Source of the DNA: an uncultured Muribaculaceae bacterium
GTDB lineage: Bacteria > Bacteroidota > Bacteroidia > Bacteroidales > Muribaculaceae
DNA length: 64,000 nucleotides
Direction: 5' to 3'
Assembly: GCA_947525975.1 (NCBI GenBank)
Contig: CANNVE010000002.1
Span: 115,184-179,183, forward strand
A program made the position numbers and the translations under genes. The notes under the pieces are model-generated. The model did no database searches and was not told the origin of the DNA. It saw nothing but the letters and a program-made list of their open reading frames with translations. Positions 1 to 9,792 of the stretch are shown one piece after another (the stretch's first letter is position 1; the number at the start of each line of letters is the position of its first letter).

Positions 1-1655
1 TAGGGGCCTACGAGATCTTCGGTCTTTTGCGCTATCTTTCCTTCAGAATCTGTGGGCGTCAATTCCGGACTGATGGGGGTGTCGATGATGTCGAGCAGGG
101 TGTCGCGGCATTCGGCGTAATCTTCGTCATACGCGAAATATCGCACCAGATATTTTACGAGAGTCTTGGGCACGCCGCAGTTCACGGCGTACATCGACAT
201 GTGGTCGCCGTTGTATGTGGCCCAGCCGAGCGCCAGCTCAGAGAGGTCGCCTGTGCCGAGCACTATGCCGTTAACCTTGTTAGACATATCCATAAGGATT
301 TGCGTTCGCTCGCGGGCTTGTGAGTTTTCGTATGTCACATCATGCACCGAGGGGTCTTGGCCGATGTCGGCGAAGTGCTGCGCCACAGCCTTTCCGATAG
401 GAATCTCCATGGCTGTGATGCCAAGCTGCTCCATCAGTTTCCAGGCGTTGTTTTTGGTGCGGTCGCTTGTGCCCAGGCCCGGCATTGTGATTCCGATGAT
501 TCCTTTCTTGTCAAGGTTTAGCCTGTTGAATGCTTTTGCGGCCACGAGCAGAGCCAGGGTGGAGTCGAGGCCGCCCGAGATGCCGATCACCAGCTTTGAG
601 CAGTGGATGGCTTCAAGGCGCTTTGCCAGGGCGGCAGCCTGTATGTTGGTGATCTCTTCGCATCTTTCGGCCATGGTCTCGTCAGTCGGGGGCACAAAGG
701 GGTGGGCATCGACTCTGCGCATCAGTCCCGGACCTTCAGCCCCGGGCAGATTGATTTTCCGCACGGCGTATTCATGGCAGTCGCGGTTGGCGCAGTCGGC
801 GAATGAAGTGAGGTGCATTCTGTCGCGGTTGATAGCCATTATGTCGATGTCGGCGACTGTGAATTGAGAATCAGGCCGCCAACGCAGATTGCTGGAGATG
901 ATGGTGCCGTTTTCCGCCACAATGGCCTTCCCGTCAAAGACGAGGTCGGTCGATGACTCTCCATATCCGGCGGAAGCGTAGACATAGCCCGCGATGCAGC
1001 GTGCTGACTGTTGCTTGATAAGGGAGGTGAGATATGCGTATTTGCCTATCAGGTCGTCGCTTGCCGACAGGTTCACAATCACCTGCGCTCCGGCCAATGC
1101 TGCGTGGCTGCTCGGCGGGATTGGGGTCCATAGATCCTCGCAGATCTCAACGCCGATCTTCACGCCGTTGACGTCAAGCAACTGTGATGTGCCGAACGGG
1201 ACCTCTTCAAAACCGCAGGCGGAGATGTATTTCACGGGCTTGGGCTGAGCGGGCTGCCACCAGCGCTTTTCGTAAAATTCATTGTAATTGGGCAGATATG
1301 TCTTAGGGATGACGGCTGCGACCCTGCCGTCGGCGAGGGCCACCGCGCAGTTGTAGAGTTGTCCGTCAACCACGATGGGGGCGCCTACGACCGCCATTGC
1401 CGGTTGGCCTGATGTGGCTTTGGCCAATTCGTTGACTGCCAATTCGGCGCTGTTCAGCAGCACTGAGTTGTGGAATAGGTCAGCGCATGTGTAGGCCGTG
1501 ACGCTCATTTCCGGGAATACAGCGAGGCTGATGCCGTAATCGGCTATCAGCTTCCGGTAAAGCGCCGCGATATTATCGGCGTTAGCCTTTGTGTCGGCCA
1601 CTGCCACCGATGGGGCGCATGCCGCAACTCTAAAAAATCCGTCCATATTGATCAT
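1..1655 (-). CDS. nadE: Glutamine-dependent NAD+ synthetase, C-terminus cut by window edge
   Basis: Last step of NAD synthesis: amidates nicotinic acid adenine dinucleotide, using ammonia released from glutamine. About 551 residues are visible; the family is usually about 640, so the C-terminus lies outside the window. The N-terminal nitrilase-type glutaminase shows the catalytic Cys in EICEDLW near residue 171; the synthetase half has the PP-loop SGGLDST near residue 360. The ATG at 1655 overlaps the ddl stop in an ATGA arrangement, suggesting coupled translation; a second ATG three codons later (1646) gives MDGFFRVAA and could be the true start. Identity is clear from both active-site motifs. 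Confidence 0.93.
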   Translation of the reverse strand, partial: MINMDGFFRVAACAPSVAVADTKANADNIAALYRKLIADYGISLAVFPEMSVTAYTCADLFHNSVLLNSAELAVNELAKATSGQPAMAVVGAPIVVDGQLYNCAVALADGRVAAVIPKTYLPNYNEFYEKRWWQPAQPKPVKYISACGFEEVPFGTSQLLDVNGVKIGVEICEDLWTPIPPSSHAALAGAQVIVNLSASDDLIGKYAYLTSLIKQQSARCIAGYVYASAGYGESSTDLVFDGKAIVAENGTIISSNLRWRPDSQFTVADIDIMAINRDRMHLTSFADCANRDCHEYAVRKINLPGAEGPGLMRRVDAHPFVPPTDETMAERCEEITNIQAAALAKRLEAIHCSKLVIGISGGLDSTLALLVAAKAFNRLNLDKKGIIGITMPGLGTSDRTKNNAWKLMEQLGITAMEIPIGKAVAQHFADIGQDPSVHDVTYENSQARERTQILMDMSNKVNGIVLGTGDLSELALGWATYNGDHMSMYAVNCGVPKTLVKYLVRYFAYDEDYAECRDTLLDIIDTPISPELTPTDSEGKIAQKTEDLVGP

Positions 1656-2827
1656 TTCTTAATGCCGCCCTTCACTCCGCCGCCCAGCGAGAAGATGTTC
1701 TGGTCGTAGCTTACAGTCTTTTGCCCCTGCTCGCGGTGGCGCTTCAGAGCGAGCATCACGAGTTCGTCGATCAGTTTGTCGAAGCTCAGGCCGGTGGCTT
1801 CCCAAAGGTAGAATGAGAGCGAGCCGGGGATGGTGTTGATTTCGTTGACGTATACCTTGCGGTCGTCTCGGTCCACGATCACGTCTACGCGGCTGACGCC
1901 GTGGCATGACAGGGCCCTGAATGTCTCTCCGGCGAGATATTGTATGCGCTCGGTCTCTTCTTTGGGCAGATCTGCGGGGATGCGCTTCTGCGATGCCTGC
2001 ATGCCTTTCGTGCCCTTGGTGCCTCCCATGTATTTATCTTGGTATGACAGGATTTCGCCGCTCTTTATGGGCTCTTCGAGCACCGACATGCGATAGTCGT
2101 CGCAGTCTCCGAGCACTGAGCAGTTGATTTCCTGCAGATGTTCCACCATATGCTCCACGATGATGCGTGTGGAGTATTTTTCGGCGTCGGCCACCCGCTC
2201 TTTGAGCTGCTCAGCGTCATATGCGGCGCCTATGCCCACGCTGCTGCCCAGGTTTGCGGGCTTGACGATCACGGGGTATCCGAGCTTGTCCTCAATCTTG
2301 GCGATGAGCTCTGCCTGACGGCGGAACCATTCCTTGTCGGTGAACCAGACGTAGTCTACCACGGGCACGTCGCAGGCCTGCAGTATCATCTTCATTGTGA
2401 TCTTGTCCATGCCATTGGCCGAAGCAAGTGTGTCGCATCCGGCGTATGGGATGCCGGTAGAGACGAGTATGCCCTCGAATGTCCCGTCCTCGCCGTTCAT
2501 GCCGTGCAGCACCGGAAGAGCCACGTCAAGGGTGGTGAGCACGGGCGATTTGAAAAGGGATTTCTTCTTGGTGTAGAGATTGTAGTCGCCGTAGATTGGC
2601 TCCATGTACACCTCGGTGCATTTTGCCAGCAGAGAGGGGATGTCGCGGTAGTTGGCTACCTCAAAGAGTGCGTCGCCGGTGTACCATTTGCCTTGCTTCG
2701 TGATGTATACGGGCACAATCTCGTATTTGTCACGGTTGGCGGCATGCATGGCCTGCGATGCCGAGATCACTGATATTTCGTGTTCGGTGGACCTTCCGCC
2801 GAAGAATACACCAATTCTTGTCTTCAT
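1652..2827 (-). CDS. ddl: D-alanine--D-alanine ligase
   Basis: Cytoplasmic ATP-grasp ligase that makes the D-Ala-D-Ala dipeptide for peptidoglycan stem peptides. The 391-residue product has the N-terminal GGRSTEHEIS motif (about residue 10), HGMNGEDGTFEGIL (108-121) and the C-terminal NEINTIPG metal/phosphate motif (328-335). It is slightly longer than the common 310-370 residues because of a C-terminal tail after about residue 370. It lies 32 bp downstream of a MurF-like ligase that would use its product, and its stop overlaps the nadE start. I see no promoter between it and the MurF-like gene, so all three are probably one transcript. Confidence 0.96.
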   Translation of the reverse strand: MKTRIGVFFGGRSTEHEISVISASQAMHAANRDKYEIVPVYITKQGKWYTGDALFEVANYRDIPSLLAKCTEVYMEPIYGDYNLYTKKKSLFKSPVLTTLDVALPVLHGMNGEDGTFEGILVSTGIPYAGCDTLASANGMDKITMKMILQACDVPVVDYVWFTDKEWFRRQAELIAKIEDKLGYPVIVKPANLGSSVGIGAAYDAEQLKERVADAEKYSTRIIVEHMVEHLQEINCSVLGDCDDYRMSVLEEPIKSGEILSYQDKYMGGTKGTKGMQASQKRIPADLPKEETERIQYLAGETFRALSCHGVSRVDVIVDRDDRKVYVNEINTIPGSLSFYLWEATGLSFDKLIDELVMLALKRHREQGQKTVSYDQNIFSLGGGVKGGIKK

Positions 2828-2859
2828 TGCTTTTGTATGATTAAAATATGATTCTTTGA

Positions 2860-4449
2860 TTACTTGAAAGTGTCGGGAAGGTCATTCTCGATCAGCACGG
2901 CATCTCCCGGCGCGGCCATTTTCAGCATCATGTCGTTGGCCTGGGCGAAAGTGGAGGCTTCGCATACGTTTTCCTTCGGCATCCCTGCGCGGTTTATGCC
3001 CTCGATGATCGCCTCGCGGTTGTATTCGCCCACCACTATGGCAATGTCGGCATTGCGCGCTATCAGCTCTCCGAAATTGGCGTTGAGCTCATGCTGCTTG
3101 TCGCCAAGCTCGATCATGCCGGGGGTGATGACGATGCGTTTGCCGGGGGCGAAGCCGGAGAGCACTTCGAGCGCCATGGCCGATCCCTGGGGATTGCTGT
3201 TGTATGCGTCGTCGATGATGGTGATGCCGTTGGGCAGGCGCTTGATGCTGAGCCGGTGCTCCACCTGCTGTATCTTGCTCACCGCGTATCTTACCTTTTC
3301 AGCAGGGACGCCCAGCCTCAAGGCCACGATGACAGCCGCGATCAGGTTTGACACGTTGCACCGGCCCACAAGCGGGGTGGAGAGGGAGATCACGGGGCCT
3401 GATTTGTCGCAGATGGTGAATGTGGTGCCGCTGTGGCTGTATTTGATGTCGGTGGCGCGGAAGTCTGAAGCCTCTGCATCGTCAGCCGTGTAGCGCATGC
3501 ATTCGGCGTTGTCCACGCGGCGGTTGGCTATCATCTCGAAGTCGTTGTTTATCACAGCGAGTCCGTTGGAGGGCAAGGCATCGACCAGCTCGAATTTTGT
3601 GCGCTGCACATTCTCGATGCTGCCGAATGATTCGAGGTGCATCGGGCCAACGGCTGTGACGATGCCTATCGACGGGTGCACGAGGTCGCAGATCTCTTTG
3701 ATGTCGCCCACTTGCTTGGCGCCCATCTCCACGATGAACACTTGATTGTATGGCTTGAGATTTTCGCGTATGGTGCGCACTACTCCGAGGGTGGTGTTGA
3801 AATTGCCGGGAGTCATGGCCACATCGAATTGCTCCGACAGGATGCGGTGGAGATAGTGTTTGGTGCTTGTCTTTCCATAGCTGCCGGTGACACCGATGAT
3901 CTTCAGGTCAGGCATTTGCCTGAGTATCGAGGCCGCCTCATCATAATACTTTTTTGTGATATGGTTCTCCACGGGCTTAAGCAGCGCGTTGGCCGCGAGC
4001 ATGATCAGGTCGGCCACAGCGTAGCAGGCAAGCGAGAGAGCCAGGCTGCCCGGCAGGCCGCACCAGCGTCCGTCGCCGTGGAAGAAAAGCGGCAGGATTA
4101 TGATGGCTGCCTCTATGACCACTGAAAGGGCATAAATGCGGATGGCGCGCTTGGTGAATACCAGCGGCTTCTTGTATTTGGCCGAAATGAGGTTGTATCC
4201 CTCCCAAAGAGCGAAAGCGATTGCAGCCGCCACTGCCACAATGCCGGGTATCATGGGCGCGAGGCACACGAATAGCAGTATCAGCGATATCAGACGGTCG
4301 GCCTTGGTCGATTCTCCACCCGATTTGCGCCATAGGGCGTATCGGTCGGGGCGATAGGAGTTTTGCTGAAACATCATCAGCTGGCGCTTTATCTGTAAAG
4401 CGGAGGTGATGGCCACCATCAGGATGGCCGCTATGGCGATAGCTATCAT
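2860..4449 (-). CDS. Membrane-anchored MurF-like Mur ligase
   Basis: The C-terminal two thirds is a Mur ligase of MurF type: ATP-binding GVTGSYGKTST (about residue 190), GNFNTTLG, VEMGAKQVGDI, GPMHLESFGS and DDAYNSNP, the last characteristic of MurF. MurF adds D-Ala-D-Ala to UDP-MurNAc-tripeptide. The first 150 or so residues are instead hydrophobic, with about four to five membrane segments, replacing the usual N-terminal UDP-sugar-binding domain. I chose the ATG at 4449; an in-frame GTG at 4458 would add three residues. A promoter-like TATTTTTG (minus strand, 4479-4486) precedes it. It neighbours ddl, supporting a D-Ala-D-Ala-related role. It may be the cell's MurF or a specialised membrane paralogue; the substrate is not provable here. 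Confidence 0.82.
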   Translation of the reverse strand: MIAIAIAAILMVAITSALQIKRQLMMFQQNSYRPDRYALWRKSGGESTKADRLISLILLFVCLAPMIPGIVAVAAAIAFALWEGYNLISAKYKKPLVFTKRAIRIYALSVVIEAAIIILPLFFHGDGRWCGLPGSLALSLACYAVADLIMLAANALLKPVENHITKKYYDEAASILRQMPDLKIIGVTGSYGKTSTKHYLHRILSEQFDVAMTPGNFNTTLGVVRTIRENLKPYNQVFIVEMGAKQVGDIKEICDLVHPSIGIVTAVGPMHLESFGSIENVQRTKFELVDALPSNGLAVINNDFEMIANRRVDNAECMRYTADDAEASDFRATDIKYSHSGTTFTICDKSGPVISLSTPLVGRCNVSNLIAAVIVALRLGVPAEKVRYAVSKIQQVEHRLSIKRLPNGITIIDDAYNSNPQGSAMALEVLSGFAPGKRIVITPGMIELGDKQHELNANFGELIARNADIAIVVGEYNREAIIEGINRAGMPKENVCEASTFAQANDMMLKMAAPGDAVLIENDLPDTFK

Positions 4450-4540
4450 AGTATGCACAATAAAATTATATTATCGTGCAAAAATACCAATTATTTGCGA
4501 GAACACCAATTTTTGTGCACCGTAGTTTGTTTCGGCGGCT

Positions 4541-5014
4541 CTACTTTTTGGCTGATGCGGAGATTTTGATGGCATAGTCCACTTTCACGGCTACGTCGTA
4601 GGGAGTGGCCTGCCCTTTGGCGCGGGGAGGCTCGGAGAGCCGATAGTACCATACGCGCTGGGAATCCCAGCTCTTGAATTCAAACTGGCGTGTCTGACCC
4701 GGTTCCAAAGCGTCAGCCGGCGTCAGTTTCAAGGCCCGGCGGTGGAGTTGTCGTCCTTTCGAGTCGAGGTAGTCAATGGTGATTCCTATCTCGGAGATGG
4801 TGTCGGTGCCTCGATTTGTGGCGAGCAGTGATTCTTTGGCTGATTTTAGCGTCTTTTCATACCCGCTCAACGCGATGCTCGCTGCCGTGGCTGTGTCGGC
4901 AGGCGTCTCTGCCTCCGGCATCGGCTGAAGCTTGAGGCCGGGGCGCGTGGTGCGCTGGGCGAAGGAGGCGCATAGCGAAAGAATGATGATGATAAGCGTG
5001 GTGCGCGGTCTCAT
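4541..5014 (-). CDS. Small secreted protein of unknown function
   Basis: The product is 157 residues when started at the ATG at 5014, which places a clean signal peptide first (MRPRTTLIIIILSLCASFAQ); an earlier in-frame start at 5053 adds an unlikely Pro-rich leader. After the signal, residues about 50-155 read as a beta-sandwich with YEKTLKSAKESLLATNRGTDTISEIGI and a VDYAIKIS end, resembling FxLYD or other immunoglobulin-like periplasmic domains only loosely. It sits 29 bp downstream of another small secreted protein and a DUF3078 protein, all on the same strand. Function unknown; export is inferred from the N-terminus. Confidence 0.6.
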   Translation of the reverse strand: MRPRTTLIIIILSLCASFAQRTTRPGLKLQPMPEAETPADTATAASIALSGYEKTLKSAKESLLATNRGTDTISEIGITIDYLDSKGRQLHRRALKLTPADALEPGQTRQFEFKSWDSQRVWYYRLSEPPRAKGQATPYDVAVKVDYAIKISASAKK

Positions 5015-5043
5015 GTGTGTCAGGTTTAGGGGGGGCGGAGTTG

Positions 5044-5565
5044 TCACAGGCAAGGGCGCATATTGGTGTCATCCACCGGATATATCTTGTCGGCGCCGTC
5101 GAGATTGGAGGGCCTCGTGTTTTCGTTGAATACCCCGACCCTGAAGAAATAAGGTACCCAGCGCCAGAATGCCACCCGCTTGCCTGTAGAGTAGGGCTTG
5201 AAGCATAGGTGTCCGTCTACGATGGTCAGCGCGGCGTCGGCCTTTTTCAGGCGCTTGTTGCCCAGCCGCTTTGAGTCGAGATGGGCATCGTAGGTGTTGG
5301 CTGTGGGGGTAGTCACAGCAGAGCCTATCGGCGTGCCGGGCCTGACGTCGAGGCTTGGCGATTCGAGCATCAGTATCTGGTAGGTAGTGGCAGTCTTTTT
5401 CTCTATCAGCAGCGTGGCTCCGTCAGCCGGGAATTGCCATACGCCTTCGATGGCGTCAGGATGCCTGCCCGCGAAAATAGACGCGATGCTGTCGCTGTCC
5501 CACGGCGCGGCTATGGCGAGCGCGGGAAGCAGCGACAGCATCAATATGGTCAGGTACCGTCTCAA
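5044..5565 (-). CDS. Small secreted hypothetical protein with probable TTG start
   Basis: The reading frame opens at 5646, but a start there overlaps the DUF3078 gene and puts a non-signal stretch first. A TTG at 5565 gives (M)RRYLTILMLSLLPALAIA, a good signal peptide with positive n-region, cut before APWDSD; the only later ATG (5541) loses the charged n-region. The mature part, about 150 residues, has no motif I recognise; it contains GVWQFPADGATLLIE and ends in a Trp/Phe-rich segment (FWRWVPYFFRVGVF) and NMRPCL. In operon position between DUF3078 and another small secreted protein, so an envelope role is likely but unproven. Confidence 0.55.
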   Translation of the reverse strand: MRRYLTILMLSLLPALAIAAPWDSDSIASIFAGRHPDAIEGVWQFPADGATLLIEKKTATTYQILMLESPSLDVRPGTPIGSAVTTPTANTYDAHLDSKRLGNKRLKKADAALTIVDGHLCFKPYSTGKRVAFWRWVPYFFRVGVFNENTRPSNLDGADKIYPVDDTNMRPCL

Positions 5566-5579
5566 AGCGGTCGGTATTA

Positions 5580-6980
5580 TTAGAGTGAGCTGAACCGGTA
5601 GGCGAATCCGAGCGAGAGGATTTCCTTGAACTGCAGTTTGTGCCAATTTTCGTTCTCCACCTTCGGGGTGTCGGTGTCGTAGCGCAAGTGGGTGAAGACC
5701 TGTGTGGTGATGTATTTGTTCACCTCAAACATCAGGGTATTTTCCCAGTCGCAGTAGGTGCGGTCATAGTCGGTGAAACCGAATAGGCGCGAGCGCAGCG
5801 ATATGTTGTAGCAGATCTTCCAATTGAGCGTGAATTCGAGTTTGGAACCGAATTTATGCAGAGTCTTGTGTCCGGGATCTATTCCGTAGGCCGTCTCGTC
5901 CATCCTGCGGTTGGTGCAAATGGTCATGTTGTATGACAGCGGCGAGATGTTGGCGTCAAACGCGAATGTCTTCTTGCGGTTGGTGGTGCTGTAGGTCATA
6001 CCAAGCGCGAGGTTGAGCTCGGCAGGCGACATGAATGCCGACCTGAGGGCGTGGCTGTTGGTGCGGTAGGCGTTGAAGAGCTGGGTCTTGAATTGACCGG
6101 TGACTGAATAATACCACTTTTCGATGGCTTTTATGCCGAGCAATGTGTTGATCTGCAGCAGATCGTCAGATATGTTGTAGTTGTGCAGCGAATCATCCGG
6201 CGCGCTGTTGAGGCCCAGCTTGTATTGGAAGGTGGTCTCGAAAAGCAGATTGGGGTGGAAAGCCGGATTGAGCTTTACGTTGTAGTATACGTTGATAAGA
6301 GCGTTGAGGTTATTGTTGCCGCCCTGATACCAGTTGGGCGATACGTAGGCCTGCGAGAATTGCAGCGATGCCCTGAAATCCTTGATCCAATGCTTCTTGT
6401 TGACTTCTTCGGCTATGAGCGTGGTGCTGTTGTCGACCTTTGTGGGCTCTCCGCTCACATTGAGCTTGAAGTCTTCGGGCTTTGCCTCAGAGACAACGAA
6501 GTCTTTAGGAGGATCGGGCAGCAGGCGGCGGTTGTAGCGCATGGCCCAGGGGCGGTATGAGGCCATGTCGCGCAAAGAGCGGTTGTAGCGGGCATATGAC
6601 GCCTGAAGGTCTTCGATCCATCTCAGCGACTCCACGCCCGAATAGTCGGGAGCGAACACTGATGTGGTGTCAGGGGCTTCGTAATGGCTGAAAATTGCCG
6701 GCAGATACATGATCGAAGGCAGCGGAGCGAGGCTCTTGAGCTGCTCCGGCGCGTAGAAATTGGCCAAAAGGGAGTCGGCCACGGTTGTGTATGAGGCTGT
6801 GTCGGCCACTTCGCCTGCCGGCGTGTAGTTTCCGGAAATGATGTTGTTGAGTTTGGCTCCTAATGATTGAGATTCGTCTTGGCCGTCATTGACTTTCGCC
6901 GAGTCGAAAAACATGGCTTGGCCCAAGCCGGTCACGGACGAGGCCAAGATTATGGCTGATGTGAGCAATGTGCGCAACAT
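5580..6980 (-). CDS. DUF3078 family outer-membrane-type protein
   Basis: 466 residues from the ATG at 6980, which begins the signal peptide MLRTLLTSAIILASSVTGLGQ; the frame extends to 7076 but that would run into the upstream gene. The C-terminal half (from about residue 200) has alternating aromatic/polar strands typical of DUF3078, with FRASLQFSQAYVSPNWYQGG and NLNALINVYYNV, and it ends in an aromatic-rich strand (LSLGFAYRFSSL) as outer-membrane barrels do. The family is widespread in Bacteroidetes with no assigned biochemical role. Same strand as and 41 bp downstream of menG; a separate promoter is not obvious. Confidence 0.82.
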   Translation of the reverse strand: MLRTLLTSAIILASSVTGLGQAMFFDSAKVNDGQDESQSLGAKLNNIISGNYTPAGEVADTASYTTVADSLLANFYAPEQLKSLAPLPSIMYLPAIFSHYEAPDTTSVFAPDYSGVESLRWIEDLQASYARYNRSLRDMASYRPWAMRYNRRLLPDPPKDFVVSEAKPEDFKLNVSGEPTKVDNSTTLIAEEVNKKHWIKDFRASLQFSQAYVSPNWYQGGNNNLNALINVYYNVKLNPAFHPNLLFETTFQYKLGLNSAPDDSLHNYNISDDLLQINTLLGIKAIEKWYYSVTGQFKTQLFNAYRTNSHALRSAFMSPAELNLALGMTYSTTNRKKTFAFDANISPLSYNMTICTNRRMDETAYGIDPGHKTLHKFGSKLEFTLNWKICYNISLRSRLFGFTDYDRTYCDWENTLMFEVNKYITTQVFTHLRYDTDTPKVENENWHKLQFKEILSLGFAYRFSSL

Positions 6981-7021
6981 AAATGTCGGATAGTTGAAAG
7001 GTGGTCTGTAAAGGTGATTGG

Positions 7022-7774
7022 TCACGGCTTGGTGGCCGTGTAGATGGTGCAAGCGCCGAATGTCAGGGGCATCCAATGCGGATCAGCGAATCCGGCCTGC
7101 TCTATGAGGCTGCACATGGCGGCTCCCTGCGGCACAGCGGCGATGCTCTCTGGCAGATATGAATATGCACGCGTGTCATGCGAGGCCATGCGTCCGACCA
7201 TGGGGATGATATGCCTGGTGTAGAGGTTGTAAAGAGGCTTTACGGCTGCCGATGCCGGCGTGGAGAGCTCGATGACGCAGAGCATGCCGCCGGGTTTGGC
7301 CACCCGGGCCATCTCGCGGTATCCGTCGAGGAGCCGCTCGAAGTTCCTCACTCCGTAGGCCACGGTGATGCAGTCGAATGCGTTGTCGGGGAAGGGGAGG
7401 CTCAGGCAGTCGGCAATGTTGAGGCTCACGCGGTCGGCGAGAGCGGCTTTCGCCACTTTCCCGCGGCCTATCTCCACCATGCCCTCCGACAGGTCGATGC
7501 CGGTGACCCGCGCTCCCTGCACTTTTCGGGCCAGGAGTATGGCGAGGTCGCCGGTGCCTGTGGCCACGTCAAGTATCTGAGGCGAAGGGATGGAGCGCAG
7601 GCGCCGGCGTATCATGCCGACGGCCTTGCGCCTCCATAGCTTGTCGATGCCCATGGTCATGGCGCGGTTCATGAAGTCATAGGCCGGGGCTATGTTGTCA
7701 AACATTTCCCTGACCTGCTCCCCTTTGTGGCGGTCGTCGCCATAGGGATTCACTTTTTCCGCGTCTATTTCCAT
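7022..7774 (-). CDS. menG: Demethylmenaquinone methyltransferase
   Basis: SAM-dependent C-methylation of demethylmenaquinone, the last step in menaquinone synthesis (UbiE/MenG family). The 250-residue product has the family's N-terminal VREMFDNIAPAYDFMNR and SAM motif I DVATGTGDLA at residues 69-78, then VAYGVRNFERL and EMARVAKPGG. I started at the ATG at 7774; the open frame extends further upstream into purC but that stretch is Arg/His-rich shadow sequence. It lies 23 bp downstream of purC, in the phoH-purC-ubiE order seen in other Bacteroidales. Menaquinone rather than ubiquinone is expected for this phylum. Confidence 0.93.
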   Translation of the reverse strand: MEIDAEKVNPYGDDRHKGEQVREMFDNIAPAYDFMNRAMTMGIDKLWRRKAVGMIRRRLRSIPSPQILDVATGTGDLAILLARKVQGARVTGIDLSEGMVEIGRGKVAKAALADRVSLNIADCLSLPFPDNAFDCITVAYGVRNFERLLDGYREMARVAKPGGMLCVIELSTPASAAVKPLYNLYTRHIIPMVGRMASHDTRAYSYLPESIAAVPQGAAMCSLIEQAGFADPHWMPLTFGACTIYTATKP

Positions 7775-7797
7775 TGCAGTTGGTGTTGGTCGGTGGT

Positions 7798-8742
7798 TTA
7801 GAGTCGGTTGAGGCAGTCGAGCACGTTCTTTTCGATGCGGGCTGCGATGTCGGCCTCGGGAGCCTTCACAAACTTCTCGCCGGTGATGTGCTCGTAAAGC
7901 TCGATGTAGCGGTCTGACACGCTTTCGCAGAATGCGTCGGTCATTTCGGGCACTTGCTGGCCGGTCTTGCCCATGAATCCATGCTCGATGAGCCACTGGC
8001 GCACGAATTCCTTAGAAAGCTGGCGCTGTGGCTTCCCGGCAGCGAAAAGCTCGGCGTAGGTGTCGGCGTAGAAGTAGCGTGAAGAGTCGGGGGTATGAAT
8101 CTCGTCAATGAGGATCACTTTTCCGTCACGCTTGCCGAATTCGTATTTCGTGTCCACGAGTATCAGGCCCTTGTCGGCGGCCATCTTTGTGCCGATCTCA
8201 AACAGGGTGCGTGTGTAGGCCTCCATCTGCTCGTAGTCTTCCTTCGACACGATGCCGCGCGCTATGATCTCTTCCTTTGAGATGTTCTCGTCATGTCCGG
8301 CGTCGGCCTTGGTGGTGGGGGTGATGATGGGCTCGGCGAATTTCTGATTCTCCTTCATGCCGTCGGGGATCTTCACGCCGCATATCTCGCGGCATCCGGC
8401 CTCATATTCGCGCCAGGCGCTGCCTGTGAGGTATCCTCGTATGATCATTTCCACCTTGAATCCCTCGCATTTGTATCCTACGGTGACCATGGGGTCGGGT
8501 GTGGCGATCTTCCAGTTGGGCACGGCGTGGGCCGTAGCGTCGAGGAATTTTGCCGCGATCTGGTTGAGCACCTGTCCCTTGAAGGGAATGCCCTTGGGCA
8601 GGATCACGTCAAAGGCCGATATGCGGTCAGTGGCGACCATCACGAGGATGTCATCATTGATGTCATATACGTCACGCACTTTGCCGTGGTATACGCTTGT
8701 CTGCTTCGGAAATTTGAAGTCGGTGAATGTGAGGGTGTCCAT
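7798..8742 (-). CDS. purC: SAICAR synthase (phosphoribosylaminoimidazole-succinocarboxamide synthase)
   Basis: Joins aspartate to CAIR in purine synthesis. The 314-residue protein shows the PurC nucleotide-binding start HGKVRDVYD (residues 19-27), [18 protein letters not shown], the [12 protein letters not shown] motif and the later LVDTKYEFG and [13 protein letters not shown](Y/F) blocks, all in order. Length fits the longer PurC class. It is 55 bp downstream of phoH on the same strand and followed closely by menG, so co-transcription is likely although the functions are unrelated. Confidence 0.97.
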   Translation of the reverse strand: MDTLTFTDFKFPKQTSVYHGKVRDVYDINDDILVMVATDRISAFDVILPKGIPFKGQVLNQIAAKFLDATAHAVPNWKIATPDPMVTVGYKCEGFKVEMIIRGYLTGSAWREYEAGCREICGVKIPDGMKENQKFAEPIITPTTKADAGHDENISKEEIIARGIVSKEDYEQMEAYTRTLFEIGTKMAADKGLILVDTKYEFGKRDGKVILIDEIHTPDSSRYFYADTYAELFAAGKPQRQLSKEFVRQWLIEHGFMGKTGQQVPEMTDAFCESVSDRYIELYEHITGEKFVKAPEADIAARIEKNVLDCLNRL

Positions 8743-8797
8743 TGTATTTGAGTGTTTTTGTGGCGCGGTGTGGCGCGCCTGATGTGATAAATCCTGA

Positions 8798-9769
8798 TTA
8801 TTGATTCTCGGGCTGATGCTCTTCTTGCTTCTCCTTGTCGTAGGCCTCGTAGGCCTCTACGATGCGCTGCACCAGATGATGGCGTATGATGTCCTTCTTC
8901 GTGAATTCCACCTTGCCAATGCCGTCTATGCCGTTGAGCACCTTCAGGGCCTGCACCAGGCCTGAGCCCATGGAGCGGGGCAGGTCGATCTGCGTGACGT
9001 CGCCGGTAATTATCATCTTGGCGTTCATGCCCATGCGGGTCAGAAACATCTTTATCTGATGGGTAGTGGTGTTCTGGGCCTCATCGAGGATTATGACGGC
9101 GTCGTTGAGGGTGCGTCCGCGCATGAATGCCAGGGGAGCTATCTGTATGGTCTTGGAGTCCATGTACTCCTTGAGCTTCATGCCGGGGATCATGTCTTCG
9201 AGCGCGTCATACAGGGGCTGCAGGTAGGGGTCAATCTTGTCCTTCATGTCGCCGGGGAGGAATCCGAGCTTTTCGCCGGCCTCTACGGCGGGGCGCGAAA
9301 GTATGATTTTGCGAATTTCCCTGTTCTTGAGCATGCGCACGGCCATGGCTATCGCCACGTAGGTCTTGCCCGTGCCTGCGGGGCCGAGGGCGAAAGTGAG
9401 GTCGTATTTGTTGATGGTCTCTACCAGCTTCTGCTGATTGGCGGTGCGCCCGCTTATGGGCTTTCCGTTCACGCCGTAGATGATCACGTCGTCCTTCTTC
9501 ATCTCATCCTTCGGCTCGCCGCCGTGGATGATGTCGAGTATGGCCTCGTCGGTGAGGCGGTTGTATTTCTCAGCGTAAGCCTCGATCGCCTTTATCTTTG
9601 TCTCGAAGTCGGCAGTCTCGGCGTCTTCGCCTATCACTTTTATGACAGAGCCGCGGGCCGCGATGCGCAATTTAGGGAATAGATTGCGTATCAGATGCAT
9701 ATTGGCGTTGTTCACGCCATAGAAAGTGATTGGGTCTACTTTGTCGATTATAACTATTCGTTCAATCAT
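8798..9769 (-). CDS. PhoH-family ATPase
   Basis: 323-residue PhoH/YbeZ-type P-loop ATPase, a family tied to RNA metabolism and ribosome quality control near YbeY. Walker A GPAGTGKT is at residues 129-136 and Walker [10 protein letters not shown] at 225-233, followed by the sensor segment [12 protein letters not shown]. An N-terminal KH-like segment precedes the ATPase. The C-terminus is charged ([12 protein letters not shown]). A strong promoter lies upstream on the minus strand (9793-9823). YbeY is not in the window, so the functional partner cannot be confirmed. Confidence 0.93.
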   Translation of the reverse strand: MIERIVIIDKVDPITFYGVNNANMHLIRNLFPKLRIAARGSVIKVIGEDAETADFETKIKAIEAYAEKYNRLTDEAILDIIHGGEPKDEMKKDDVIIYGVNGKPISGRTANQQKLVETINKYDLTFALGPAGTGKTYVAIAMAVRMLKNREIRKIILSRPAVEAGEKLGFLPGDMKDKIDPYLQPLYDALEDMIPGMKLKEYMDSKTIQIAPLAFMRGRTLNDAVIILDEAQNTTTHQIKMFLTRMGMNAKMIITGDVTQIDLPRSMGSGLVQALKVLNGIDGIGKVEFTKKDIIRHHLVQRIVEAYEAYDKEKQEEHQPENQ

Positions 9770-9792
9770 AATTATCCTTTAGGATTTCAGCG

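Noticed and set aside
2138..2773. 211-codon open frame antisense to ddl
   Set aside because: Covered entirely by the clearly real ddl gene; composition typical of a shadow frame.
7775..7996. Longer N-terminus of MenG
   Set aside because: The extra 74 residues are Arg/His-rich and overlap purC; the family start matches the ATG at 7774.
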